Shown here one piece after another: positions 47,191-60,693 of a DNA stretch of 64,000 nt. The stretch lies in contig CM037830.1 of assembly GCA_021234535.1 (NCBI GenBank), positions 13,571,116 to 13,635,115 on the forward strand, written 5' to 3'. Made by a program: the position numbers and the translations under genes. Below the pieces are notes generated by a model. That model did not search any database and was not told the origin of the DNA. It saw nothing but the letters and a program-made list of their open reading frames with translations. The stretch comes from Stichopus chloronotus (lineage: Eukaryota > Echinodermata > Holothuroidea > Aspidochirotida > Stichopodidae). Position 1 is the first letter of the stretch. Each line of letters begins with the position of its first letter.

Positions 47191-47884
47191 ACCTAGGCCT
47201 ACATCGGAAGTGGTAACGTAATGCTTTTCCAACTAGTTGATCTTATTTGACCTTTACAATAGATTTATGTTGTTGCAACCTTTTGCGTGGAGTAATTTTA
47301 TGGAAACCTCCTACTAGTGGGATGATGGAGCCACAGTGAAAATCCAGTCACGTCCTAACACCTTTACCCAGGTGTTATTATTGCGGGCTTGCAGGTGAAA
47401 TGATAGGCAATACAAGCCACTGATAGCAAAAGAAGCCTACCTCTTAATAACGAACGCATCTCCGTCGTGGTTAAAGGAAGAGAGTTGCAGTTATCTGTCA
47501 CTCAACCTCGTCCGAAGTTTTGGGGTTGAGACCATCACCACCTAGGCCTACATCGGAAGTGGATAACGTAATGCTTTTCCAACTAGTTGATCTTATTTGA
47601 CCTTTACAATAGATTTATGTTGTTGCAACCTTTTGCGGGGAGTAATTTTATGGAAACCTACTAGTGGGATGATGGAGCCACAGTGAAAATCCAGTCACGT
47701 CCTAACACCTTTACCCAGGTGTTATTATTGCGGGCTTGCAGGTGAAATGATAGGCAATACAAGCCACTGATAGCAAAAGAAGCCTACCTCTTAATAACGA
47801 ACGCATCTCTGTCGTGGTTAAAGGAAGAGAGTTGCAGTTATCTGTCACTCAACCTCGTCCGAAGTTTTGGGGTTGACACCATCA
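47191..47884. repeat. 349-bp direct tandem duplication
   Basis: The block starting ACCTAGGCCTACATCGGAAG at 47191 recurs at 47540. The copies are nearly identical over ~340 bp, differing by a 4-bp gap around CCTCCTACTAG and a few substitutions. This is a recent duplication. No coding sequence is seen in it. Confidence 0.95.
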
Positions 47885-50800
47885 TGGAATCGGGGCACTG
47901 AAATCGCACACTTAGTGGGGTGTCGCAAGTTTGGTTTGCTGAAACCGTTCTTACTCTTCACTCTTCACAAACACGATATTGATATCGACTTGCAATCAAC
48001 TGATAGACAATTTTTCGAGACTCTACATTGAGCAGGTGCAACCGTGGGATGTGATTAGAGTTATGGTGTTTCAGGAACCTATGTCAATCACAGCATAAAC
48101 CGCGACCTTTTAACATAGACGTTTGCTGAATGCGCAATAATTCACCCACACACTGTGGAAGTGAATCCAGCATGACTGAGGAGAGTGGCAGGCGATTAGC
48201 CAGACAAGGTACCGAAAATTAAGAATGTCTTTCCGAGGAGGACGGTGGCAAAACCACTTTCTAGAAAAGGGGCACGTACATTAACATTTTTTAGTGATCT
48301 AGTTTGTTGAGACACTATACCCCGTCTTTCGACCACCCTGACTACTGACCGGCGGAGGAAAGGACTGGAGAATGCAATGCTGTAATCCATTCTCCTAACT
48401 AGTAGTCCAGTAAAGATGCCCTCCATCAGGTTCAAAGATATACTTTGTACCCAGATGTAGAGGGGTGAGGCAGACAAACTTGTAGCGAGGTCAGATTCCG
48501 TGGTGGGACCAACGTAGAAAATAGAAATTCAGGGGGCTAAGAGACCAGCACCTGCAACTTAATGTTGATTTTGTTTTTCTCCCAAAGGGTTCTTGGGTAG
48601 GGGGAGAAAATTTAGGAGGAATTAGTACCTCCCCTCTACTCGGGCCCGGAGTGAGGCGATGTTTACCGTAAGGTTCATAGGACGTCCACATAGCAGGTTG
48701 TATTGGATATTCCTTGATCAGTCATATCCTTGCAAATTTGGGAAGCCTCAAAGAAGACCTGATGAAAGAGAAAGTGGCCCTCTGCAAATGACTTATACAC
48801 AAAGAATGCTTTTGGACCTACTGATGAACTGACTGACGGGCTTAAGGAATGGAACACCAAAACAGCAAGCAATCAAACTAATGAGAAAGTATTGGTATTT
48901 TACAAAACTGTGTATCGTAAGGAATCATGGAGACGGACTTCATATTCCAGACTGACCCTTGATCGATTGATTTTGTTCCAATTAACTTGAAGTTTTGATG
49001 ACCAACAGTGACTACAAATTGCAGAAGTGATTCCACACAGGACACTCTGAACCAATTTTAAATAGAAATTGAAAATAAAAGTTGCAGAAACGATAAACTA
49101 TGAAGAAACAAAATCGCAGAAAGACGCGGAAATAACAATCGACGTCAAGAAAATAAAAGTCACAAATGCCAAAAATCCGTTCTTATAGAAAGATATCTCT
49201 CTATCTACCGCCATCTTTATAGCAAGCTCTTTTACAGATTGCCCCGTAATTTCTCCCTCACTTTGGTCGTTCTGCATATGTTTAAATTTTTAATCAGAGG
49301 CCTTTCATAATTGTAAGTTTAATCTTGTTTTCTGTTTCTTAGCCATTTGAAACAATGACTTGTGAAATCATAGAACAACCGATGTTCGATAATTCCACAT
49401 GTGGTAGATATAAACGCCTTTTCATGTAAGGGCGCGAATATCTCATAAGAAATGAGAGAAAAAAAAGTTGAGAATGTTTGCCATTATGGTTTTCTGTAAA
49501 AAAAAAAAAAAAGCCTGTGCAACGAATTAATATTCATTTAATCTTTCACCGTATTACCAACAGATAACCATGAGGAAAGGACAGCTAATAATCGTACTTT
49601 GATCACAATCGGCTTTCCCCTCACGCTTAGTGGGATGACTTTCCATGGGTACAAGTAACAGACGTCGTAAAAGGCTGGACTGCCGTTGTTGCGGCTCAGT
49701 TGTTGCGGGTAAAATACCAGACGAAGTTGTAGGGTTTTCAATCAGTTTATCTTTCTTCGGTTTTAAATAGAATTTCACGATTACTTCACTCTGACTATTT
49801 ATTTGGATATTTCAAAGATTAGTTTCGAAATTTTACTAATACCTTATTCCTACGGAATACTTATACGGCCATGCAATAAAAAAAAACAAATCGATAGAAG
49901 AACACTCCAGAGGCAAATATTCAAAACGAAAAACATTTTTTTACTATTTGGTTTCACAAAATGAAACATTACAAAAGATTTTAAATACAAGAAACAAGAA
50001 TTTTTTATGCTTTCAACATTTATAAACAGCAAAACAATGGAAAAGTTTAAAACGTGTTTTCAAAATAGATAATGTCAATGATCACTGGAGGGGGTCTAGC
50101 TTTGGTTCCCTTCTTCTCGCAAATGGGGATAATTTATGCCTAAGTTGACCACCACCCATCCCGAGCTTTCAATGCTCTCCATGGAAAGGGACTTAGCACT
50201 ACGCTGTAGAATTCCTCTAAAATTGAAATATCATTTTTCTTGACACCTAGAAAGTTTGAGGACCTCTGGCGTCTGGTCGTATAGGGAACGGTCAAAGTGA
50301 AATCCATTCAGTGATCTCAGAGTAGTTTCTGGAAATTCGTTTAATGTTTCAATTTCTAAAACGAAAACAATTTTTGTTTGCTTTTAAATTTCAGTTGAGA
50401 TTATGTTCAGAAAAATTGGTAAATTAAGTAAATATTAAAAAATTAATCTGAACAAATGTGGAAGAAAACGTTGGGGTAAAAAAAATCATTTTCCTTTTTT
50501 AATAATTGTAGTCATAGTTTTCAAAACAAAAGACAAACTTTAGTTTTTAAATTGATTGCAAAATTTTAAAAAAAAATAACAAATTTTAGTGTCTTTTTAA
50601 GAAAGGCCAATTTTTATTTTTAGCTTTTAAAAGTTTTGTTATTTTCTTAACGTCAAATAACAAATTTTTGTTTGAGAGTTACCAAAGTAGTTACATCCAA
50701 TAACTAGGTTTTCGAAAAAGAGAAAAAGGAAACAGAAACATAAAGCAACTAAAGAAACAGACTCAGCCCAACAAAAGAAAAGACTGACTTTATCTATAAG

Positions 50801-52478
50801 CATTCAAGCTTTTTCGATCGCTCAGTTTTTCGAGTTAGAAACAATGCTTTTTCAAGAAACAGTGTATGGAACAAATGCAGCGTACAAACTGAGTATTTGA
50901 AAATAAGTTGATAGAAACTTCTATAGGCTATAAATAAATACTTTAGTGCCCCTCGGGGATGGGGAGGGGCGAGTAATTTTTCTTCATAGTTTTATTTATG
51001 GTTATTGTCATTGCAGTCAATCTTGAACTTTTCTTTGAATTTCACTGGAGAGATCGAGTATTTGTATTTTAGTTTAGTGGGGTTAGCTACAACTAGGATC
51101 AAGGACTTATTTGAGCTATATGAAGAGAAAGAAATAGACCTAAACTATCACCAGTTACTAAAGGTCGTGAGACAGGACGATGGCAATTTAGAGCACTGAC
51201 TGTATCAATTATTGTGCGTGTTGATAACAGCTACAACGTTCGTCAAAATCCATAAAATATTGACCACTTTACGAGGAAATTTCTATTTTGCGAGTCCATC
51301 ATGACTAAACATTTGCTAAGGAGGAGAGAGACTCGTTTAACATATCTTCTGTCATCCTTTGTCGTCTAAGTATTCATTTCAACAAGTCAAAATCCAATAT
51401 AAAATGACGTACTTACTTAATTGGAGAGTGAATATTGTCTATATCTTCATAAATATTGATATTACTTATCAATGTGTCAAGAAGAGGGCAACAAGAGACA
51501 ATGTATAGATAAAACTGACACTATGTGCAACCTTCCACGTCATCATGTTTGCATAGTTATTTCTAAAAAAAAAATCTTCAAACGTTAAAGAGGTGTATCT
51601 TAAGAACGGTTACAGATACGGGAAAAAAAAAATTCCCGACGGATTTGTTATTTTCGGTTCACTGCATTTCCGAGAACAGCCAACCCTCTTATAGTTGCAT
51701 CTCACACGAAATTCCACGGACGGTAAGAATTATCAAACAGAAAGTTTGTTTTTATTTTCTTCAACGTCCCATGAAATCCTACACCAATAACCGATACTTC
51801 CTGGTGAACTAATTGTAGCTGACAAAATGTCTCGTAGTCTAACGTTGTCAATGACAGAAATGAGGGTTTGTTTGCTCTTTGAAAATTTAACTGCTTTTTG
51901 AGTCAGGTTGGCTGGCCTCAAGCAGAGTATCTGAATGTCTGATGATGTCAACGGTATGCACCAATTTTCACGCAGCAGCTTCCTGATAATTCTAGTGTAA
52001 ATTATTGTCCATACTCGCGTCAAAATCCACTCATTCCGGAAAAGATTATGACCCACTGTAGTATACCTAAATGTCAACGCTGTTTCTCTTTGGCAATATC
52101 CATACCAGATTATAGACTCACTCGAAAGGAATTTGCTTCCACATTAATTGTCTTCAGGCATTCGTCTTCCAAATTAGAAAGAACTTGGACAACAGAAGAA
52201 GAATAACCGGTGGGCGGTACAAGTAAGTTGGCTGATTCAATTTTATTTGAACGTAAAGGAATGTTTTTTTTTTTCTTGTATTCAATATAATCTGGCCTTA
52301 CACTAGCCACAAGCAAATTCTCAGGCTCTTCCATATAGACCTACCATAGATCCGTTACGTTCTACAGGGAAGGTTCTGCTTTATGATAATGACGTGCTAA
52401 ATAAACCATGAGATTGGTAATCGCAAGCAGTGCTTTCAGCTTGGTGTATAAATGCACTATCCTGGATAAAACTTATTG
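47885..52478. other. Long AT-rich intergenic stretch
   Basis: The 49800-50950 part is very A/T-rich with many homopolymers. Short minus-strand frames at 48196-48872, 49538-49778, 51733-52077 and 52110-52334 have no recognised domain and no splice support I could trust. Confidence 0.5.
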
Positions 52479-52592
52479 GTGTAATTATAACAAGCTACAA
52501 CGAAGAAAAGTATCCAGACTTGTAACATGAGATTTGTGTAATTATAACAAGCTACAACGAAGAAAAGTATCCAGACTTGTAACATGAGATTT
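52479..52592. repeat. 57-bp perfect tandem duplication
   Basis: GTGTAATTATAACAAGCTAC and the following 37 bases occur twice back to back, from 52479 and 52536, without visible differences. The duplication is very recent. Confidence 0.95.
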
Positions 52593-52834
52593 TTAATCGA
52601 AGCTCATAGCTTCGATTCTTGGATTTACTCAGCCCGCCGTGTGATTTTTTTTCCTTCTGATTTTCATCTGCGTTGGTGCCCATGAATAGTTGCGTTAATA
52701 CGTTCCTGAGCACACAGTATATTGCAGATTCACCTTGAGGGGGAACAGTGACGCAGACATTTCTATTGTTTTATTAAGTGCTAATCGCCATTTTAGCTTG
52801 CTTGCAAGACTCTATGAATATAATCATAGTGTGA

Positions 52835-53756
52835 AACACCGAGTACCCTTTTGAAATATTACCGACTTTCACTCAGGGCCAGAAATAGGGGATTTGATTG
52901 ATTGCTTTAAGTCGTTTCCCATCTACCCAGTAGCATTCTGTTCATTGCAGCTTCAAACTGGTACTGACAGTAACCAGGGAGTTGCTAGAGACTCCCTGCA
53001 GTAACATATGTTTTGGGGCTAACGCGCAAGCTGCCTGGTGGAGTCGTATACTGTAGTGATAACCGCCATACTACGACCAACGACATATTCTTTTCTGTTC
53101 CTTCTTTTCACTTCGCTAATTGAAGAAGTATCTTTACTGTGAGAGTCCCTCGCTGGCCGAGTATATTAGACCAAGGCTAGGATTACTCCCGCTTCGGTTT
53201 TTACAGAGTTTGTAGGTTAATATACATGCAGGCATTACTTGGCATTCGTGAATTGACTGTGGTTCTCGGAGCCACACATAAGTGGCTCATAGTACGTGCC
53301 GTTATACCATCTAGGTCAGGTCATTTTACCATGGTATGTAACACCGAGTACCCTTTCGAAATATTACCGATTTTCACTCAGGGAAAATAGGGGTTTTTTG
53401 ATTGATTGCTTCAAGTCGTTTTCCACCTATCCAGCATTCTGTTCATTGTAGCTTCAAATTGGTACTGACAGTGACATATGCAGGTAATGCGCAAGCTAGC
53501 TGGTAGTCGTATACTGAGTGATAACCACCATACTACGACCAACGACATATTAGTGCGATCATTGTGTTCCTTCTTTTCACTTCAGTTTACTTCCAGAATC
53601 CGTTGCTGGCGGAGTACATTAGGCCTAGCATTCACTGCCGTTTCGGTTTTAACAGAGTTTGTAGGTAACTTTATATGCAGGCATTATACTTGGCATGTGT
53701 GAATTTTCTTTCACTGTGGTGGTGTTTCGTGTGCATTCTCGGAGGGCATGCCGTTA
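52835..53756. repeat. ~505-bp direct duplication
   Basis: The segment starting AACACCGAGTACCCTTT at 52835 recurs at 53340. Both copies share ATATTACCGA, CATTCTGTTCATTG, TACTACGACCAACGACATAT and a final GTGCCGTTATA or ATGCCGTTATA, with several indels. The second copy lies ~600 bp upstream of the putative signal-peptide exon. Confidence 0.9.
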
Positions 53757-54360
53757 TAGGCCAGGCTTATTTGTTTGTGTTACAGTTTATCAATCTCATT
53801 TTAGAGATGCAGGCTCAGCACATAAAAATATACAGGGAGTTTGAAAGTTCGACATTCCAGGAGAAATCTCTTTTGATGTTTTCTTTTCAAACTGAATTGA
53901 AAATGAAGAATATCGGGTGGCTTTTAATATGTTAATACTTTACTTTGGTAAATGTCAGCTTTCTAATCAATATTCTCTTACCAGGGAAGGTGTAACTGCA
54001 AATGTTCTGGACTAACCAATATGAAACACTCCAAACTGTTGTCAGCTATACTTGTTTACTGTCTGTGTAGTAATTCTATGAGAATTACTGTCGCAACTGA
54101 TCTCGTATGTGCTGATTGATGTATTTATTTTATTCATTGTGTTTCTAAGAGAAACAGTTAACATACATAACCTACTTGATTGTAAAAGTAGTTGTTCCTT
54201 GTTAGACCAGAAGATTACTGTAAAAATGTGATTGGATTATGGACAGATGGACTATCTCTTTATTAAAAAAAAAAACTTTTGAAACGATTCTCAGATTGGA
54301 TGGGACTCAAATGGTTTAGAGGATAAGACCCTTGTACACTTTTATTCATTTCAGCAAACC

Positions 54361-54492
54361 ATGGAGTTGGAGATACATTTATTCCATGCAAGAGTAACAG
54401 CGGTTCTGGTGCTCTGGGTATCCATTCTTAGAAATTCCTCTTGTTCTATCTGTCAAAAGAACATTTCCGAAGCTGAGGACCCATGCGAGACG
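54361..54492 (+). CDS. Putative first coding exon with signal peptide
   Basis: Acceptor TTCATTTCAG lies at 54346-54355, then AAACCATGG gives a good start context. The 44 codons encode a short N terminus, a hydrophobic core (VTAVLVLWVSIL) and a cysteine-containing mature start (SCSICQKNIS), ending at a GAGACG|GTAAAA donor in phase 0. This would make a secreted or membrane protein. It may be the first coding exon of the FN3-like gene to the right. The linking exon or exons, which would have to go from phase 0 to phase 1, were not found. Confidence 0.5.
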
Positions 54493-57400
54493 GTAAAATA
54501 TATGTCAAACATATATACACCTACTGAATGTGATGCAGTCTGAGGGATTATTTTTTTTTTGTTTTCTTAACCATAATTAACTGCTCTCAGCATGGTCTAT
54601 ATGCAACATCCTGTACATTGTAACCTTCTGTACATCTTAAATGTATCTAATGTATAAAACAGATAGTTCCGTAGAAGGAAAAGGTTTTGTTTGAAGGTTC
54701 AGAAGGATGCGGTTCTTCAAGGAAGGGGGAGGGGGTGTGACTAGGAGAGATTTAGGCCCCATTTTAACTAGTCCCGCCAAAAGAGACAAACGATAATTAT
54801 CATTCACCTATCATTGGAAAGAGTAAGAGAAGCATGATATTTCAAAATAAAATCTGCATACATTAAGCGGCACAAGAAGTAGCTTTTTTTTTGTAATTTT
54901 GGGGGGTTTATGGCAAAAACAATTCTTGGTGCGCTACTTGCCTAACGACGATGGCGATCAGCTTAGATGATAAAACGTGAATTAATGGAAAACGAAAATA
55001 GTAATAATGTCCCTATAGAGTCGTGGCTGGTTTGTTGTCGGAGCCTGAAATGTGGTCTGAACCTTAACGTAACAGCTCTTACCAGGAAAATAAAAACTTC
55101 AGAAAGACCTGCTTTTATCATAAGCTCGGAGGAGATTTATTTGAAAGTTGTGCATGATAAAAAGGAAAAGAAAATATAACAATGCTGCAGTCTACTGCTG
55201 CTTGACTGCCATAATTGTAAAAGGAAGTAGTTAAACTCCGTGCATGTAGTTGCTGTCACTTGAGGCGACATTCCCTTAAACACTTTTCGCAACTTACTTA
55301 AAACTCAGTCAAGTTTGTCTGGAGTGGATCATGTGCACGCTGAGACCAAATGAAGGGTATTTACAATCGGTGCGTCGGTACATGTAGACGTCGTCTTAAA
55401 ATCGACGGCAAAATGTTTATAGAAACTGCTGTTACTTTCATCATTTTGCCAGGGAGGTATTGATGGATCGATGGAGAGGATAAAAGCTGGGTCCTTGGAA
55501 ATTGTTAATTGGTCCACCTATCCGTGCTCCCTTGTGACCAGATATGGTAAGTAGGAACATGAAGAACATGCGATATTTCCTATTCCTGGTAATAAAAAAG
55601 TTATTTTGCGATAAATACAAATTTTTTACATATGTATTGTGCGACCATTTATTTGCAACTTTTATAATGCATTAGCCTCGATTTAGTAGTATATGAATTT
55701 GTGTTGCATATGCATGTGTGACCACCCAACATTTAAGATGAGATGATCATACGTTTGAATAGGATAATTGGATGACGGGAGAGAGTGATCCACTGAATGC
55801 TATACCTTGAGTCGATATGGTTTGTAAAAAAAAAATACCACTACGTTCAAACAGTACCTAAGGCTATTTTGTAAGCAGTCAAGCTAAAGCAAGTAGAGAT
55901 AGTTGTATACATGGCTACGGTTAGGCTCCAGTATAACATAAATTAAATGACAGGGATGAATGACACATCAGCTGAAAGCAGGTATAAGATATGAATGTGG
56001 ACTTTTGAAACACTACTAACGTTGGGAGTCAACATTCGTCTGAACCATGAGGCCCGTATGCAGCTTTTTCATGGAGGGGGTTCGATTTTACCACAAGTGG
56101 AACATTTTACCCAACAATCATGACCAACTAATTAAAACTGTTTATATATGTTGCTAACGTAGGCCTACTATCATAAACTGAGCGGAACTCCAGATCTTGT
56201 GGGGGGTTCCTCCGAACCCCCTGAACCCCCCCCCCCCCCCCCTGGATACAGGCCTGATCATAACAATGTGGTAAAAACAGAGCATGTCACTGTTGACGGA
56301 GAACGCAGATGATGGTCAGGAAAACATTACAGAGTTCCTGAGAGTAAAATGTGAGCTTGTAAATAAGAATGACAGATTACAGAAGGGCTGCGGCCAAACA
56401 ACACAGGATATTCCACATTGACTGGATATGAAATGATGATACCGATCCCACATCGATAACCCAAACTGGTCCACTCTTAGAAAGCTCACTTTGTACCGAA
56501 TCATATTCTCTGTTCACATGTACAATACTTACACCGACAACTTGAAAACGAGTAACCTTCTCCGATTGGTACAAGTACAAGAATCACAGCAAGTACTACA
56601 TCAAAGTAGAATTCGCTTTAAGGTGTGCGTTTTCGCTGACTGGGAGAAACACTTGTTTACTGCATGTGTATTGCAAGTATGTAATAATTATATGCCATTT
56701 AATGGACAGACAAATATGACAGCGAGAAATACCATGAAAAATTAACACGGTTTGCTGAATTTCGTCATGTGTAATCATCCATTGAAGACAAAATATACAT
56801 TAAGTTACATTTAGCTACGTGTCCTGGTAACCTAATGTATAGAGATTTGTCCTGAACCAGCCTGACTTTCACCAAATCAAAGATACTCTGTGTACCAAAA
56901 ACAGCAGGAGTTTCTTTCACAGTAAAGCACTCACTCATGCCACTTCTAAAATTAAATATTCTTGAGCAGAGGTTTTCAAGATGAAAATTACATCAGGTTT
57001 CTTTGACTTTGACTGCCTCGACATGAGTGCATATCTTGGTGAAAATAGAATACCTGCTTAGACTGCAAACAACTGAATATCAAACTGACAGGTTAGAGAA
57101 AAGGAACGCATTCTATTTGGAGAGGAGAGAGACACAAGTGATTAAAAAAGTTAAAAATGTCTGTTTGCATCTGCCATTTGGTATGCCCGTAATATAGCAA
57201 CATTATGGACGTATTAAGTCTGTCGATATTAATTCTCATTGCCGGGTGAGGTGCTTATTATTTATTGCTCTTATTATGTTCATGATCACGTTGTCACTTT
57301 CATTGCAACAAATGATAGGTCTTTTCCTCTCATCTCAAACCTGCAATGAATCCTCAATATTGGTTGACTCAAACATGGTACGATGGTAAAGAAACAGTAA

Positions 57401-60400
57401 CAAGTCAATGACATCAACAGACGGTACAGAAATTTATTGGCAGGTTTATTACGCGGTATAAGATTAAGTAGATCTGAATTACTGGTGTTCTAGTCAATTC
57501 TAGGTAATGACACACTGAATTTGACGCAATGCACACTGTACCTCCTAATTTCATCAAGGTTTCAGTAGACCACATTTTGAGAAAGTGGCAGTTTGCTTAC
57601 TTGTTAGAATTAAAGGGAGCTGATGTATATATGTTGTCTTATGACTGTTTACAGTAGAAACCACATTTTCTATGTATCTGATGACCATTATCAATTGCAA
57701 TTCTAGCTCTTTAACCTACAAACAGAATACTTTCAAGTTCATGTGATTCACTAGCAACTGGAATTACTACTTTAAATTTCGATATTTGTTTTATTTTCTT
57801 TCCTCAAAGCTGATTAAATATTGCAGTGTTAAGTGGAATAGTGAAGAGGCAGTTATACATTGAATTCGTTAATAAGGAGTGTTCTCCTAACCCTCGTTTT
57901 TTAATCACCCGTCATCCACAAGCAGCACACTTTGTGTCCTCTTTAGAATTGCGTTGGTAGGTAGTTAACATCGCACGAAATATTTTTTTTGTCTGCACAA
58001 AGAAACATGAATGTAAACCTGGAGATAAAACAAACACAAAACAAAACACATTAAAAAAAAGTGTCAAGAATTTTTCCAGTATAGTGACTAAATTAAAAAG
58101 TAATGAATTAATACAAATAAAGAAATTAATAAAAAAGTCTGTGTTAGAATTTGTTAAAAACAGATACTCACTGAAGTATGATTTTTAGTTAAGGGAATTA
58201 AAGCGAATTCTTAATTGGTGGCGTGACTGCCTGTTGATTGACGTGAGAGTTACAAAATTCCAAAACATGCAGGTTAGCTCAAAGTTATACACGTGTAACA
58301 TCAGGAAGTGGTCGGATTACATGCAGAGTCTTGTATTCTCACCCTGATGTATCCTGGGTATCCGAGCAATCTTTTATTATTTTGGTCTGCACAATACGAA
58401 GAAGGTAAAGCCAGTTACAGGTGAAATGAAGTAGTTTACTTTGGGAAGTTTGAACTGTCTTCGGTAGATGAGCATCTGTCTTAAACATGTGAAAAAAATG
58501 TACAATGTACGTGCATGCTAATCTTAAAATAGTGTCATTGTTGTTACAATATCAGGAGAGATAGTAAAATGATTTTGTTTTAAAGGACACTGATCACCCT
58601 CAGTATAGCAACAAGTTAATCAAATTTATTTTTCTCATATACACAAATCGATTCAAATTTGCTGCAAAGCACAGACTGATTGCAGAATAATGCTCTGACA
58701 GATCTGTTGAAGAATACCATCAAGAGCTTTGATCTTATCTTTTTTTAGAAGACAACTGAACTGGTGTACTTTTGCAAATAGGTCATTGCAAACATTGGTG
58801 ATCGATTTTTGTTATATGTTCTTGTCACTATAGCACATCTGGTTGGATTAAGTTTGCAGTAGTTCGAAGAAGAGCGTCATGATTAATAGCGTGATTCTAT
58901 ATTTATCCCACCGAAACGTACCGTTACTGTAAACGTATACGATGGGAGACACAACTTCAGACCATGGGGAACCTATCGACAAACACTGACTTGCAGCAAA
59001 CATTTCGGTGTCAAATTTAACCTTTGACCTCTGACCTTTGACCTCAAAACACAAAGAAACGTGATCCTACGACAAAATTTTGCATACCGGATATATATTT
59101 AAAGGTCCCATGAAAATAACCATTTTGGATAAAGAAGTACAGCAAAACTAAGATTTCTACTAATTTAACCTCTGAGGTTTGACCTTAGCTTTGACCGGAG
59201 ACACAACTTCAGACCAACTTCAACCACCTACCTACCACATTGGAATTTCATCGACTTTGTGGTACTTGGAGGAGATGCGGACGCAAACATTTGGCATTGG
59301 AATTTTCTTTCGAACACACGCAGACACACTAGCTTACTCACCATACCAGGTTAGATCTCCGCCATGTATAAAAATCACCATTACATGATCTTACCATGGC
59401 AACTGTTCCTATGGCAACTGTTCCTATGGCAACTGAGAGAGCCACAATACCCTCTAACCACCAAGCAACCACAATACCTCTTCCCATACATTCCATGTGA
59501 TAATTTGTTCATCCCGTGTAAAAATACTCAACGACCCACATATGCACGGAGTCAGATGATCAAAACTGGTCCTGGCTAGGCGTTCCTTGTTTCAGTTTAG
59601 GCTACACACAAAGATAGCATTTTACTGTATATGCCTGCAGTGTTGCTTTACCGAACGTTATATGTCAGTCTCAACCGATACGTCTGGCGTATAATCCACA
59701 GTTTCTCCTGTTCAGAAGCCGATGTTTCCTGTAAAACTAGGTCATCCACACAGTAGGCTACGAATTCACAACTTGAAATTTCGGTCTTGGTAGCGACAAA
59801 ATGATACGCCAGCATGTACATAATAGGCTGAGAAATCCTGCAGTCATTCCAGTTCGATATCATAAATGGTTACGCCTTTCGAGGGAACACACCCTGTGCT
59901 GAAAGTATGTCTTTGTGTGGTTATCACATCATAAATACTATATCATGCAGGAAAAATCTCCGGACATGATTTCATTATATAGGTAAAACAATATGAGGAT
60001 AACGTAAACGAGTGTTTGACGCTCACGCTGATGAAGAACAGTTGGAACATAAGAATTTTCGGAGTGGAGTGAAAATTGTACATAAAGAGGGATACATCAT
60101 ACACATGGAGTGAAATATTGATCTTGGTCGAGCTTTGTGGATCTATGTTTCAATCCACTCCGGTGAAATGCACTCTCATTGAAAATGTCCCCTTTCTACA
60201 CTGTGTTTGGAGTGAATTTCACTCTCTTGTTTTTAAATTGTAGTCTTTGTTGGTTCTATTTTCTAGCAAAGCTATAGGTACTTGCAGAAGCAAAGACTAC
60301 GGTAATTAATACATCAGACCATGCAACTGAACAAATAAGATACGAAGCAACTCATGAAATCCAGCGTGGTGATAGTCTCCCATCTCTTCAAACATCCTCC

Positions 60401-60564
60401 AAACATTCATTTTCCAGTTCGTCCATGGAGCTCTGGGCTAAAAAAGGACAAGTTCAATGCTGCTATTCATTGTATCACTGGTCACTGTTTTCTTTGTTTA
60501 CTTTTGCCCTTGAAGATTTTCTTTCGTTTATTCTTGCCTTATACTTTGTTTCATATTCATGCAG
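54493..60564 (+). other. Possible long intron without recognised exons
   Basis: 6 kb with poly-A, poly-T and poly-C (56228-56242) tracts, a short GAGACACAACTTCAGACCA repeat at about 58948 and 59199, a cluster of TGACCT motifs (59025-59044), and 15-bp direct repeats at 59395-59434. No convincing exon was recognised. Confidence 0.4.
59394..59434. repeat. 15-bp short tandem repeat
   Basis: CATGGCAACTGTTCCT followed by two TATGGCAACTG-type repeats, about 2.7 copies. Confidence 0.9.
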
Positions 60565-60693
60565 GAAATTTCGACGTTCCGTTATTCAAGAACAGTTCTG
60601 GGGTACTCTCAGAATTGAAAGCTACTCAGTGCTTTACAGAAGGTACACCACTGTACGTGGGACTCACGTTATCGTGGACTATGAACATAACAG
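60565..60693 (+). CDS. FN3-like receptor exon A
   Basis: Acceptor CATATTCATGCAG, donor AACATAACAG|GTGAAA, phase 1 at both ends, 43 codons. It encodes FDVPLFKNSSGVLSELKA, a cysteine, and LTLSWTMNITG, where the LSW block resembles the B strand of a fibronectin type III domain. Symmetric 1-1 exons are typical of extracellular modules. The frame is open to both sides, so the exon call depends on the splice sites and on continuity with the next exons. Confidence 0.5.

Noticed and set aside
51733..52334. Two adjacent minus-strand frames (114 and 74 codons)
   Set aside because: No domain recognised and no convincing donor/acceptor pair joining them. Left as unassigned.
54967..55179. 70-codon frame after the signal-peptide exon
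   Set aside because: Splicing from the phase 0 donor at 54492 to the nearby acceptor gives a stop within about ten codons.
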